A stretch of DNA of 64,000 bases from positions 620,001 to 684,000 of the forward strand of contig NZ_UAVP01000003.1 of NCBI RefSeq assembly GCF_900446695.1. Reading direction: 5' to 3'. The notes under the pieces were generated by a model. That model saw only the letters and a list, made by a program, of their open reading frames with translations, was not told the DNA's origin and did no database searches. Each line of letters opens with the position of its first letter. The first letter of the stretch is position 1. Made by a program: the position numbers and the translations under genes. The DNA comes from Capnocytophaga sputigena (GTDB lineage Bacteria > Bacteroidota > Bacteroidia > Flavobacteriales > Flavobacteriaceae). This document shows, piece after piece, positions 1 through 8,165 of the stretch.

Positions 1-348
1 AGCATCCTTTTTAGTTTGCATATACCCTGTTAGTACCACTTCATCGATTACTACAGCTTCTTCTTGTAGTACTACATCAATACGAGCTGAAGTACCAACT
101 TTGTGACTTTGGGTCTTCATTCCTAAAAATGAGAACTCTAAGGTCTTACCTGGCGCCGCCTTGATACTGTAACGACCTTCCATGTCAGTTTGTGTACCGT
201 GGTTTTCTCCTTTTACTACTACGGCTACACCCAACATTTCTAATCCGTTGGCATCACGCACCGTTCCTGTAATCGTCCTTTCTTGTGCAGTAGCGACTGC
301 GGAAAAGAAAAGAACGAATAAAAACACGTAAAATAGTTTTTTCTTCAT
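1..348 (-). CDS. SusC/RagA-like TonB-dependent receptor, N-terminal part only
   Basis: Leftward frame opening at 348 and running off the left edge, so only about 116 residues are visible. They show a signal peptide (MKKKLFYVFLFVLFF, processing near ATAQ), a carboxypeptidase-regulatory-like beta-sandwich domain (about residues 22-95, TITGTVRDANG, GRYSI) and the start of the TonB box/plug region (EVVLTGYMQTKK). This order is the hallmark of SusC/RagA outer membrane transporters. The substrate cannot be told because the barrel and any SusD partner lie outside. A good promoter lies about 30 bases upstream of the ATG. Family call is firm; function beyond outer membrane import is unknown. Confidence 0.88.
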   Translation of the reverse strand, partial: MKKKLFYVFLFVLFFSAVATAQERTITGTVRDANGLEMLGVAVVVKGENHGTQTDMEGRYSIKAAPGKTLEFSFLGMKTQSHKVGTSARIDVVLQEEAVVIDEVVLTGYMQTKKDA

Positions 349-375
349 CGCTATTAATTTTATAGTTTAACGCCG

Positions 376-407
376 CAAAGTTATAGAATAATTTTACACG
401 AAAACAA
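376..407 (-). promoter_or_regulatory. Promoter of the left-edge SusC-like gene
   Basis: Read leftward, a -7 box TAACTTTG lies at 383-376 and a -33 TTG at 407-405, separated by 21 bases. This fits the Bacteroidota primary sigma consensus (TTTG, about 19, TAnnTTTG). It lies 28 bases before the ATG at 348. Confidence 0.6.
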
Positions 408-723
408 GTTTTTACAGATTTTTTTTTGCATACATAAAAATATCTTAGAAAAAAGATACTTTTTGACTTATTTTCAATTTAAACTAATATTTCACCTAAA
501 ATATTGAAATATTCTCATCAAAATAGATTTTTTATTGAAAATATCTCATTTTTTTAGCTAATTATTTGCCATATCATTATATTTATACAAAGATAATCTA
601 AATCATTCATTTTCAATAATATAAATAATATATATACTGTTATAAATGTTTTTTATAACAAGCTAAAATCGCTGCCGTCCTCTAAAACTTTAACATTGTT
701 TAACATTTATATAAAATGCAAAA
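408..723. other. AT-rich intergenic stretch without a visible gene
   Basis: Strongly AT-rich sequence between the SusC-like promoter and the terminator at 724. No credible frame, RNA gene or repeat was seen. It may hold upstream regulatory DNA for the receptor gene. Confidence 0.5.
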
Positions 724-757
724 TCTCTCGTTGTAAGTGATATTTTACAACGAGAGA
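724..757 (-). terminator. Intrinsic terminator of the small membrane protein gene
   Basis: Perfect 13-bp stem (TCTCTCGTTGTAA at 724-736 with its complement at 745-757) and an 8-base loop. Read leftward it is followed by a T-rich run. It sits 43 bases past the stop codon at 800. Confidence 0.75.
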
Positions 758-799
758 CTTATATTTTATTGAAAATAATTCGTTAGAAAACGAAATCTA

Positions 800-1246
800 T
801 TACGAAAAACCTAACCACAATCCCCAAGGAATTCTGGAAAGTAATAGCACTAAAGCTATACCATAGAACAAGGCTATTTTGCCAAACATCTGGCGCGCTT
901 CGGTCTGTTTTTTGAGTTTTACCCAACCAACAGTGATGAGCACAATGGCAATGATATTCATCAAAGGGTGTTCTAACAACAGAAGGCGCAATAAGGAGTC
1001 TTTCATTACTACCTTAGCCCCTTCACCCCACATCTGCAAACGAGGCGTTGTAACATATACTAACAAACCTAACAGCATTTGTATATGTGAAAATACTAAG
1101 GCAAACAAACTTAAACGGAGGTCTTTTACCTCAAAGTATTTTTTATGTTTAAAATAACCGATAAGTGCATTAACCACCGCTGCAATAAGCACAGCTAATA
1201 CTATATAAGCAGTGAATGAGTGTAATTGTTTAATTAGTTGATACAT
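800..1246 (-). CDS. Small four-helix membrane protein, function unknown
   Basis: About 148 residues if started at the ATG at 1246 (MYQLIKQLHS). An in-frame ATG lies 17 codons further upstream, but that extension contains a TATTTTTG -7 box (1279-1272), so the shorter start is preferred. Four hydrophobic segments are visible (about residues 10-30, 45-65, 85-105, 118-140), with histidines in or near the membrane (LHSFTAY, SHIQM, LEHPLM). That pattern recalls small cytochrome b561-like or conserved flavobacterial membrane proteins, but no heme ligation can be proven. It is transcribed away from the DinB-like gene and ends at a strong terminator. I do not recognise a specific function. Confidence 0.7.
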   Translation of the reverse strand: MYQLIKQLHSFTAYIVLAVLIAAVVNALIGYFKHKKYFEVKDLRLSLFALVFSHIQMLLGLLVYVTTPRLQMWGEGAKVVMKDSLLRLLLLEHPLMNIIAIVLITVGWVKLKKQTEARQMFGKIALFYGIALVLLLSRIPWGLWLGFS

Positions 1247-1271
1247 AAAGAATTCTTTTAAAATTAGGGCG

Positions 1272-1279
1272 CAAAAATA
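1272..1279 (-). promoter_or_regulatory. -7 box for the small membrane protein gene
   Basis: TATTTTTG read leftward, 25 bases before the ATG at 1246, matches TAnnTTTG. No convincing -33 element was found. It supports the shorter start of the gene. Confidence 0.5.
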
Positions 1280-1321
1280 CAAATCTTTTTCAAACATAGT
1301 AGTTTATTGGTCTATTTTTTG

Positions 1322-1329
1322 TACTTTTG
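1322..1329 (+). promoter_or_regulatory. -7 box for the DinB-like/thiL operon
   Basis: TACTTTTG matches TAnnTTTG and lies about 58 bases before the preferred ATG at 1387, divergent to the box at 1272-1279. The leader between them carries several copies of a CTTTTCACT word. Confidence 0.5.
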
Positions 1330-1386
1330 CGTTGAAATACAGTGATTAGCAACCTTTCACTTTTCACTCTTAACTTTTCACTTATA

Positions 1387-1851
1387 ATGACAGACCAAGT
1401 TTTTGCCCTACACGTGGCAACTCGTAACAATCTTTTAACTTATTTGGAGAATGTAACTCCTGAACAATTAGCGCAAATCCCCACAGGATTTCACAATAGT
1501 ATCTGGTGGAATATCGCCCATTGTGTGGCTACACAACAGATTCTATGTTACAAACTATCAGGGGTTAAACCTGTAGTTTCAGATGATTTTATAGAAACTT
1601 ATAAAAAAGGTACTTACCCTGATGGACATATCCCTACTGCTGACGAAATTCAAGAATTGCGTAGCCTGCTCATCAGTACTCAAAAACAACTACAAGCCGA
1701 CTATGAGCGCGGGGTATTCTCTAACTTTACCCCTTATACTACTAGCTATGGCTACGCACTCACCTGCATTGAAGATGCCATACATTTCAACAACACTCAC
1801 GAGGGTATGCACCTTGGGGTGGTAATTGCTTTAAACTACTTTGCTAAATGA
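1387..1851 (+). CDS. DinB superfamily protein
   Basis: About 154 residues from ATG 1387 (MTDQVFALHV). An in-frame ATG at 1342 would add 15 residues encoded by a repetitive leader and is less likely. DinB/YfiT proteins are four-helix bundles with a three-histidine metal site. Here the candidate ligands are in HNSIWWNIAHC (residues about 36-46) and HEGMHLG near the C-terminus. Family members include thiol-dependent transferases and many of unknown role. The stop overlaps the thiL start by four bases (ATGA), so the two genes are translationally coupled. That is suggestive but not proof of a link to thiamine metabolism. Confidence 0.8.
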   Translation: MTDQVFALHVATRNNLLTYLENVTPEQLAQIPTGFHNSIWWNIAHCVATQQILCYKLSGVKPVVSDDFIETYKKGTYPDGHIPTADEIQELRSLLISTQKQLQADYERGVFSNFTPYTTSYGYALTCIEDAIHFNNTHEGMHLGVVIALNYFAK

Positions 1852-2897
1852 TAGAAGATAAAACACCTCACCGCACCTCATTAGCCGATTTGGGTGAGTT
1901 TGGACTCATCGACCGCCTAACAGAAGGGTTTGAAAATCACAATCCGTCTACTCTCAAAGGCGTAGGCGATGATGCAGCGGTAATGGATTTTAAAGATAAA
2001 AAAACGGTTGTCTCTACCGACCTACTCATTGAAGGCGTACATTTTGACCTTAGCTATGTACCACTAAAACACTTGGGGTACAAAGCGGTATCGGTGAATG
2101 TATCCGATATTTATGCAATGAATGCTACCGCTACCCAAATAACGGTATCAATAGCGGTATCTAATCGCTTCCCTGTAGAAGCCTTAGAAGAACTCTATGC
2201 GGGCATCCGCTTAGCGTGTGATCGTTACAAAGTGGACTTGGTAGGGGGCGACACAACCTCCTCTACACGCGGACTTATCATCTCGGTAACGGCGATAGGT
2301 GAAGCTAATGAAGAGGACTTGGTATACCGCAACGGGGCGCAACCTAATGATCTTGTAGTACTCACAGGTGATATAGGAGGTGCTTATATGGGCTTACAGA
2401 TATTGGAGCGCGAAAAGGTGGTCTTTCAGGTAAACCCCAATTCTCAACCCGATATAGAGATGTATTCCTATATTTTAGAACGCCAACTCAAACCTGAAGC
2501 TCGTAAGGATATTCCGCCTTTGCTCAAACAATTAGGTGTAAAACCTACGGCTATGATGGATGTGAGTGATGGCTTATCGTCAGAAATATTGCATATTTGC
2601 AAGCAATCTGGAGTAGGTTGTAGGTTATATGAAGACAAAATACCTCTTGACCCACAAGTGATTAGTACTTGTGAGGAGTTCAATTTGGATAGCACTACCA
2701 TAGCCCTAAGTGGCGGTGAAGACTACGAATTGCTCTTTACTATTGCCCAAGCCGATTACGACAAAATTAAAGGCAACCCTAATTTTAGTGTAATAGGCTA
2801 CATTACCGATAAAGAGGAGGGGGTAAACCTCATCACTCGTGCGGGACAGTTCATCCCAATCATAGCGAGAGGGTGGAATGCTTTGAGCAATGAATAA
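1848..2897 (+). CDS. thiL: Thiamine-monophosphate kinase
   Basis: 349 residues, the usual ThiL length. ThiL phosphorylates thiamine monophosphate to the cofactor thiamine pyrophosphate in the cytoplasm. Visible signatures are the Mg/ATP motif GVGDDAAV (about residues 38-45), DLLIEGVHFDL, VGGDTTSS, MDVSDGLSSE and GGEDYELLFT, in AIR-synthase-fold order. It overlaps the preceding DinB-like gene by four bases. The other thiamine-related element here is the TPP riboswitch at 49365-49522 in front of a TonB receptor. No riboswitch is visible before thiL itself. Confidence 0.96.
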   Translation: MIEDKTPHRTSLADLGEFGLIDRLTEGFENHNPSTLKGVGDDAAVMDFKDKKTVVSTDLLIEGVHFDLSYVPLKHLGYKAVSVNVSDIYAMNATATQITVSIAVSNRFPVEALEELYAGIRLACDRYKVDLVGGDTTSSTRGLIISVTAIGEANEEDLVYRNGAQPNDLVVLTGDIGGAYMGLQILEREKVVFQVNPNSQPDIEMYSYILERQLKPEARKDIPPLLKQLGVKPTAMMDVSDGLSSEILHICKQSGVGCRLYEDKIPLDPQVISTCEEFNLDSTTIALSGGEDYELLFTIAQADYDKIKGNPNFSVIGYITDKEEGVNLITRAGQFIPIIARGWNALSNE

Positions 2898-2922
2898 TTG
2901 ACAATTAATAATTTAACAATAT

Positions 2923-4332
2923 ATGAAAAGAAGATCATTTTTTAAAAATGGGGCTTTAGCAGCCTTAGGAGGATTGGTATTACCTTCCTTTGATTTACAA
3001 GCGCAAACCCTTGGGGAAGCCCATAAAAACAAACGCACTAAAAACATCATCTTTATGGTGAGTGATGGTATGAGTTTCGGCACTTTGGTAATGGCTGATC
3101 TCTACCTCAAACGCAAATTCGGTCGCCCTTCTAACTGGATGGGACTATACGAACAGAACCTCGCTCAACGCGCCGTAATGGATATGGCATCGGCGAGTTC
3201 GGTAGTAACTGATTCATCGGCAGCAAGTTCATCTTGGGGCGGTGGCGTACGTGTAAAGAACGGTAGCCTTAATATCAGTCCGGATGGCAAAGAAAATATG
3301 CCTATCTTGCAAAAGTTCAAAAAAGCAGGTAAGAAAGTAGGTTGCGTTACTACTGTAATGGTAAACCACGCTACTCCTGCTGGATTCTGTACTTGGAGTA
3401 AAAGCCGTAATGCAATGGACGAGATTGCCCTTAACTACACCGAATTAGGTTTTGATGTGATGTTAGGTGGCGGTAGTAAATATTTTGACCCTGCGCATCG
3501 CAAGGACAAAAAAGACCTCTTTGCTGTTCTCAAAAAGAAAGGTTATACAGTAGCTCGCACTCGTAGTGAAATGCAAAAAGCCCCTACTAATAAACCTCTC
3601 TATGGACTTTTTGCTGAGGAGGCTCTCCCCTACTCTATCGATCGTGCGCAAAGTAGTGAAGAACAAGCTAAAACGCCTACTCTTGCCGAGATGACCGCTA
3701 AGGCTATCGACCAACTTAAAAGTCACCCTAACGGCTTTGTAATGCAAGTAGAAGGGGGTAAAGTAGACTGGGCTGCACACGCTAACGATATAGGAGCTTT
3801 GCTATATGACCAAGTAGCTTTTGACGAGGCTGTGGGGGTAGCACTTGATTTTGCAAAAGCCGATGGCAATACCCTTGTAGTCATTACTTCCGACCACGGT
3901 AATGCTAACCCTGGGCTCATCTATGGCAAAGAGTGTAATGACAATTTTGACAGATTGCAAAACTTCACCCATTCTAACGATTGGATATTGCAACAAATCA
4001 ACCCTAATGACTCTATAGCTAAAGTGCGTGAACACGTAGCTCAATACTGCGGTGGAATGAACATCAACGAGGAACAAGCTAAAGAACTCTTAGGCTATTA
4101 CGCTAAAACAGAAAGAAAAGAAGACGGCTTGTACAACTACAAACATCTCCCTTACCGATTGTTTGCCGAAATACAAAAAGCGCATACCTCAGTAGGCTGG
4201 ATAAGTATGGATCACTCATCCGATTACACTGAGTTGGGAATGTATGGACCTGGTAGCGAGCGTCTAAAACCTTTTATGCGCAATACCGATATACACAATT
4301 TCTTGTTAGATGTAGCGGAAGTTAGAGTTTAG
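2923..4332 (+). CDS. Alkaline phosphatase, probable Tat-exported
   Basis: 469 residues. The N-terminus KRRSFFKNGALAALGG is a twin-arginine type signal, so export of a folded metalloenzyme is expected. The alkaline phosphatase fold is shown by metal ligand D48 (FMVSDGMSFG), nucleophile S98 in VVTDSSAASS, the ligand motif VDWAAHAND (about residues 282-290), TSDHGNANPG and the late ligand histidine in SMDHSSDYTE. The enzyme hydrolyses phosphomonoesters in the periplasm or on the surface. It follows thiL after a 25-base spacer of AT-rich filler and could be co-transcribed. Substrate specificity is not visible. Confidence 0.93.
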   Translation: MKRRSFFKNGALAALGGLVLPSFDLQAQTLGEAHKNKRTKNIIFMVSDGMSFGTLVMADLYLKRKFGRPSNWMGLYEQNLAQRAVMDMASASSVVTDSSAASSSWGGGVRVKNGSLNISPDGKENMPILQKFKKAGKKVGCVTTVMVNHATPAGFCTWSKSRNAMDEIALNYTELGFDVMLGGGSKYFDPAHRKDKKDLFAVLKKKGYTVARTRSEMQKAPTNKPLYGLFAEEALPYSIDRAQSSEEQAKTPTLAEMTAKAIDQLKSHPNGFVMQVEGGKVDWAAHANDIGALLYDQVAFDEAVGVALDFAKADGNTLVVITSDHGNANPGLIYGKECNDNFDRLQNFTHSNDWILQQINPNDSIAKVREHVAQYCGGMNINEEQAKELLGYYAKTERKEDGLYNYKHLPYRLFAEIQKAHTSVGWISMDHSSDYTELGMYGPGSERLKPFMRNTDIHNFLLDVAEVRV

Positions 4333-4355
4333 GAATTAGTAAGAGGAATTAGAAC

Positions 4356-5333
4356 ATGAAAAGTTTTCGTTTTCAGCAAATCATAGCTTTTGTAGGGGTA
4401 TTACTCTTTATAGTAAAGCTAATAGCGTGGCAGATGACGCATTCGGATGCAGTATTATCGGATGCGATGGAAAGTATAGTGAATATCATAGCTGCTTTTA
4501 TGGGGCTTTATTCGTTATATCTTTGCAACAAACCTCGGGATACCGATCACCCCTATGGACACGGAAAGGTAGAGTTTGTTACCTCAGGGATAGAGGGAGC
4601 ACTTATTGGTTTGGCAGGGATACTTATCATCGTAGAAGCTGTTCACTCTCTAATTACAGGGATTATACTCAACAAATTAGATTGGGGTATTGCAATAGTA
4701 ACCTCTACAGCTATTTTGAACTATACAATGGGATATATTTCGTATAGAAAAGGAAAACGAGAACACTCATTGGTATTGATAAGTTCAGGGAAGCACTTGC
4801 AATCGGATACTATATCAACAATTGGAGTAGTGGTGAGTTTGGTGTTGGTACATTTGACAGGATGGTTATGGCTTGATCCTTTGATAGCTTTATTATTTGG
4901 GGGATACATCATCATTGCGGGGTATCAGATTGTACGCAAAGCCCTAAGTGGCATTATGGATGAGAAAGATGAAGCTCTCTTTACGGAACTTGTAAATATA
5001 CTACAAGCTAACCGCAAAACCGAGTGGATAGATATTCACAATATGCGCATTCAGCAGTTTGGAGCACACTTACACATCGATGCCCATATCACCCTGCCTT
5101 ACTACTATTCGCTAAAAGAAGCCCACCAAGAGATGGAAAATGTGATTCATCTGTTAGTAAAAAAAGTAAATAGAACTATAGAATTCAACTTTCACTTAGA
5201 CTATTGCAAGCCTTTTTCTTGCGAAATATGCGCTATCGACTGTCCCTTTAGAGAAAAACCTTTTGTACAAACTATACAATGGGATGTGAAAAACATAGCG
5301 GGTATAGCGAAACATAAAATTAATGAAAAATAA
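4356..5333 (+). CDS. Cation diffusion facilitator metal exporter with a Cys-rich tail
   Basis: 325 residues with six membrane segments in the first about 205 residues and a cytoplasmic C-terminal domain, the layout of FieF-type CDF antiporters that export Zn, Fe, Mn or related ions. Family signatures are SDAVLSDAMES and DTDHPYGHGKVEF in the first half, then SDTISTIGVV and DPLIAL. The tail after residue 290 carries a C-x4-C-x2-C-x3-C cluster (YCKPFSCEICAIDC), which standard FieF proteins lack and which may bind metal. The gene starts 23 bases after the phosphatase stop and probably belongs to the same transcript. Confidence 0.9.
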   Translation: MKSFRFQQIIAFVGVLLFIVKLIAWQMTHSDAVLSDAMESIVNIIAAFMGLYSLYLCNKPRDTDHPYGHGKVEFVTSGIEGALIGLAGILIIVEAVHSLITGIILNKLDWGIAIVTSTAILNYTMGYISYRKGKREHSLVLISSGKHLQSDTISTIGVVVSLVLVHLTGWLWLDPLIALLFGGYIIIAGYQIVRKALSGIMDEKDEALFTELVNILQANRKTEWIDIHNMRIQQFGAHLHIDAHITLPYYYSLKEAHQEMENVIHLLVKKVNRTIEFNFHLDYCKPFSCEICAIDCPFREKPFVQTIQWDVKNIAGIAKHKINEK

Positions 5334-5350
5334 GAAATAACCATAGTATT

Positions 5351-5382
5351 TTTGGCTATTTGTGATATATTTAATACTTTTG
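5351..5382 (+). promoter_or_regulatory. Promoter of the WecA-like gene
   Basis: TTTG at 5351-5354, 20-base spacer, TACTTTTG at 5375-5382: a full match to the Bacteroidota consensus, 28 bases before the ATG at 5411. Confidence 0.75.
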
Positions 5383-5410
5383 CCGTGAAATACTGCTTAC
5401 AATAAACGAT

Positions 5411-6550
5411 ATGATAGTTACTTTCTTTTCAGAAAACCTATGGTTTACGGCTTTTTGTGTGTGCTTCCTTTCATTAGGAGTGGCTTATTTTTCTTTGCCA
5501 AGTGTCATTTATGTCGTGAAGCAAAAAAACTTGATGGACAAGCCTAATGAACGCAGTTCTCACAAAGAAAAAACTCCAACTTTAGGAGGACTTTCCTTTT
5601 TTGTAAGTTTGATTTTCACCTTATTTTTACTTCGTCCGTTTGATAATGATAATGTGGGAATTAATATTCTATCAGGGGTTGGGGTATTGTTTTTTGTAGG
5701 TTTAAAAGATGACCTAACGGGTGTAAACCCCAGTACAAAAATCATTGGTCAAATTATTGCTACCCTTATTCTTTTCTTCGGTTCAGGACTTAAAATCACC
5801 ACTTTTAATAATTTTTTAGGCATTACCGATATTCCTTATTGGTTTTCTATACTTATCAGCTGTGCCATAGTAATGGCTATTGTCAATTCTTACAACCTTA
5901 TTGATGGTATCAACGGATCGGCAGCAATGGTAGGCATTGTAATTTTTGGGGCTTTCGCTTATGTGTTCTACGATGCCGAAATGTATTTCTACTTCTTGTT
6001 ATCGCTGTTGAGTATCAGTTTTCTATTGGCTTTTTTGCGCTATAATCTATCGGCTAAAAAGCGGGTGTTTATGGGCGATACAGGCTCTATGATTGTAGGT
6101 TTCCTCATTGCTGTATTGGCTATCAAATTCTTTTCACTTAATACAGAACTGTTAGAAAGCGCTGTTATCACCCCTTCTAACAAGGTATGGGTATTGCTTT
6201 CTATCATCTTTATTCCATTTTTTGATACTACCCGTGTGTTCACTACCCGCTTGTTGCGCCACGGACAACCTTTTAAAGCCGACCGCAGCCATATCCACCA
6301 CGTGATGATAGACTATATGAAATTGTCGCACTCACAAGCGAGTTTGCTATTAGCGGCTATCAACCTAAGTGTATTTATTACTATTTTATCACTAAACACC
6401 TCTCTTTCTCCTATCTATTTAGGAATTGTTTTAGGAGTTATTTTTATAGGATTGGCAGGACTTCTCTTTTATGTAAACAGAAGCTATCACATCCGTAAGA
6501 AGAAACAAAAAATAAGACATATTGTGAATGAAATTATAAAAAAGAAATAA
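5411..6550 (+). CDS. WecA/MraY-like undecaprenyl-phosphate sugar-1-phosphate transferase
   Basis: 379 residues, polytopic, with all motifs of the polyprenyl-phosphate HexNAc-1-P transferase family: MDKPNERSSH (about 42-51), the metal-binding GLKDD (about 97-101), NSYNLIDGING (about 155-165), FMGDTGSM and the C-terminal HIHHVM. The enzyme transfers a sugar phosphate from a UDP-sugar to undecaprenyl phosphate on the cytoplasmic face and starts O-antigen, capsule or glycoprotein glycan synthesis. The HxHH form and lack of a mur cluster favour the WecA over the MraY branch. It is a single gene with its own promoter; no glycan cluster is adjacent. Confidence 0.92.
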   Translation: MIVTFFSENLWFTAFCVCFLSLGVAYFSLPSVIYVVKQKNLMDKPNERSSHKEKTPTLGGLSFFVSLIFTLFLLRPFDNDNVGINILSGVGVLFFVGLKDDLTGVNPSTKIIGQIIATLILFFGSGLKITTFNNFLGITDIPYWFSILISCAIVMAIVNSYNLIDGINGSAAMVGIVIFGAFAYVFYDAEMYFYFLLSLLSISFLLAFLRYNLSAKKRVFMGDTGSMIVGFLIAVLAIKFFSLNTELLESAVITPSNKVWVLLSIIFIPFFDTTRVFTTRLLRHGQPFKADRSHIHHVMIDYMKLSHSQASLLLAAINLSVFITILSLNTSLSPIYLGIVLGVIFIGLAGLLFYVNRSYHIRKKKQKIRHIVNEIIKKK

Positions 6551-6559
6551 TTTTTTTCG

Positions 6560-6567
6560 TACCTTTG
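6560..6567 (+). promoter_or_regulatory. -7 box of rpoN
   Basis: TACCTTTG, followed by GCG, 19 bases before the rpoN ATG at 6586. No clear -33 was found. Confidence 0.55.
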
Positions 6568-6585
6568 CGCCCTATCTCATAAGAA

Positions 6586-8052
6586 ATGCTCAAACAGAAT
6601 TTACAACTTAAACTCTCACAGAAACTTTCACCTCAGCAAATACAGCTGATGAAACTCGTGCAACTCCCCACTCTTGCCTTTGAACAGCGCGTAAAACAAG
6701 AGTTGGAAGAAAACCCCGCCTTAGAATCGGGGCGCGAAGAAGATGCCCTTGATGAGTTTCACGATGAGTTCGACAACTCTTCCGATGAATATAACGACAA
6801 CGATGTAATTGATATGGACGATATCAACATCGATGAATACCTCAGTGATGACGAAATACCCGACTATCGTTTGCACGCTAATAACTACAGCGACGACGAT
6901 GAGGATCGCGATATTCCTTTCAGTGCGGAGGTATCGTTCCACCAGTCCCTTATCAACCAATTAAACACCTTTACCCTCTCGGATGAAGATTACCTCATTG
7001 CTGAGTTCCTCGTGGGTAGCATAGACGATACTGGCTATATACGCCGCTCTATTCAAGACCTTACCGATGACTTGGCTTTTACCCAAAATATCTATACTGA
7101 AGAGGAACACGTAGAGCAAATACGCCAACAGATTATCTTTCAATTAGACCCTGCAGGAGTAGGCGCTGCCGACCTGCAAGAGTGCTTGCTCATACAACTG
7201 CGCCGCAAAAAACAAACTCCTGCTATAGAATTGGCAATTAAAATGCTTACCGAAGCCTTTGAGGCATTCACTAAAAAGCATTATACCAAACTGCAACAGC
7301 GCTTTTTGGTAACTGAAGAACAGCTAAAAGAAGCGGTACAAGAGGTGGAACGCCTGAATCCTAAACCTGGAAGTTCCTATGTAGGCAATAATGTACATAT
7401 AGAGCAAATCATCCCCGATTTTACCGTAAAAGTGGTAGATAACGAGTTGGAACTCTCCCTCAACGGACGCAATGCTCCTGAACTACACGTTTCTAAGGAA
7501 TACAGCACTATGCTTGATACTTATAAGAAGAGTAAGGAAAAGAGCAATTCACAAAAAGAAGCAGTATTCTTTATCAAACAGAAGTTGGATTCGGCTAAGT
7601 GGTTTATAGACGCTATTCGTCAGCGACAACAAACGCTCCTCATCACTATGGATGCTATTATGGAACACCAACGCGAATACTTCCTTACAGGTGATGAACT
7701 GAAAATTAAACCGCTTATTCTCAAAGATATCGCCGATAAGGTAGGTATGGATATTTCTACTGTATCGCGAGTAGCAAGCAGTAAATACGTAACTACCCCT
7801 TACGGTACCAAGCTCATTAAAGATTTCTTTTCGGAATCTATGAAGAACGACCAAGGAGAAGATGTTTCTACTCGTGAAATCAAGCAGATATTACAACATA
7901 TCATCGCTAAGGAAGACAAGAGTAAACCCCTCCCCGATGATGAATTGGCACAGCTCCTCAAAGAGAAAGGTTACCCCATTGCACGCCGCACTATCGCCAA
8001 ATACCGTGAACAAATGGATATACCTGTAGCACGCCTCAGAAAAGAACTATAG
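6586..8052 (+). CDS. rpoN: RNA polymerase sigma-54 factor
   Basis: 488 residues. Region I at the N-terminus is typical (LSQKLSPQQIQLMKLVQLP), followed by a very acidic region II (about residues 45-110, rich in D and E), the core-binding domain, a helix-turn-helix around DKVGMDISTVSRVASSKY and the C-terminal RpoN box in IARRTIAKYREQ. Sigma-54 directs RNA polymerase to -24/-12 promoters that need enhancer-binding ATPases. None of those activators is encoded here. The gene ends in front of a strong bidirectional terminator. Confidence 0.97.
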   Translation: MLKQNLQLKLSQKLSPQQIQLMKLVQLPTLAFEQRVKQELEENPALESGREEDALDEFHDEFDNSSDEYNDNDVIDMDDINIDEYLSDDEIPDYRLHANNYSDDDEDRDIPFSAEVSFHQSLINQLNTFTLSDEDYLIAEFLVGSIDDTGYIRRSIQDLTDDLAFTQNIYTEEEHVEQIRQQIIFQLDPAGVGAADLQECLLIQLRRKKQTPAIELAIKMLTEAFEAFTKKHYTKLQQRFLVTEEQLKEAVQEVERLNPKPGSSYVGNNVHIEQIIPDFTVKVVDNELELSLNGRNAPELHVSKEYSTMLDTYKKSKEKSNSQKEAVFFIKQKLDSAKWFIDAIRQRQQTLLITMDAIMEHQREYFLTGDELKIKPLILKDIADKVGMDISTVSRVASSKYVTTPYGTKLIKDFFSESMKNDQGEDVSTREIKQILQHIIAKEDKSKPLPDDELAQLLKEKGYPIARRTIAKYREQMDIPVARLRKEL

Positions 8053-8110
8053 TCTAATGACGAGTGACAAATGACGAATGACAGTGCGACTCGTATAGAA
8101 AAAAATATAA

Positions 8111-8142
8111 AAAAGCTCGAAGCCTCACGGCTTCGAGCTTTT
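8111..8142. terminator. Bidirectional terminator between rpoN and the GH3 gene
   Basis: Perfect 14-bp stem (AAAAGCTCGAAGCC at 8111-8124, complement at 8129-8142) with a TCAC loop and A/T runs on both sides. It serves rpoN rightward and the beta-glucosidase gene leftward. Confidence 0.9.
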
Positions 8143-8165
8143 TAGGTATATGAAAAGTAAAAAAT

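Noticed and set aside
408-723. Small RNA or leader peptide in the AT-rich gap
   Set aside because: No conserved RNA structure, terminator other than the one at 724-757, or coding frame was found.
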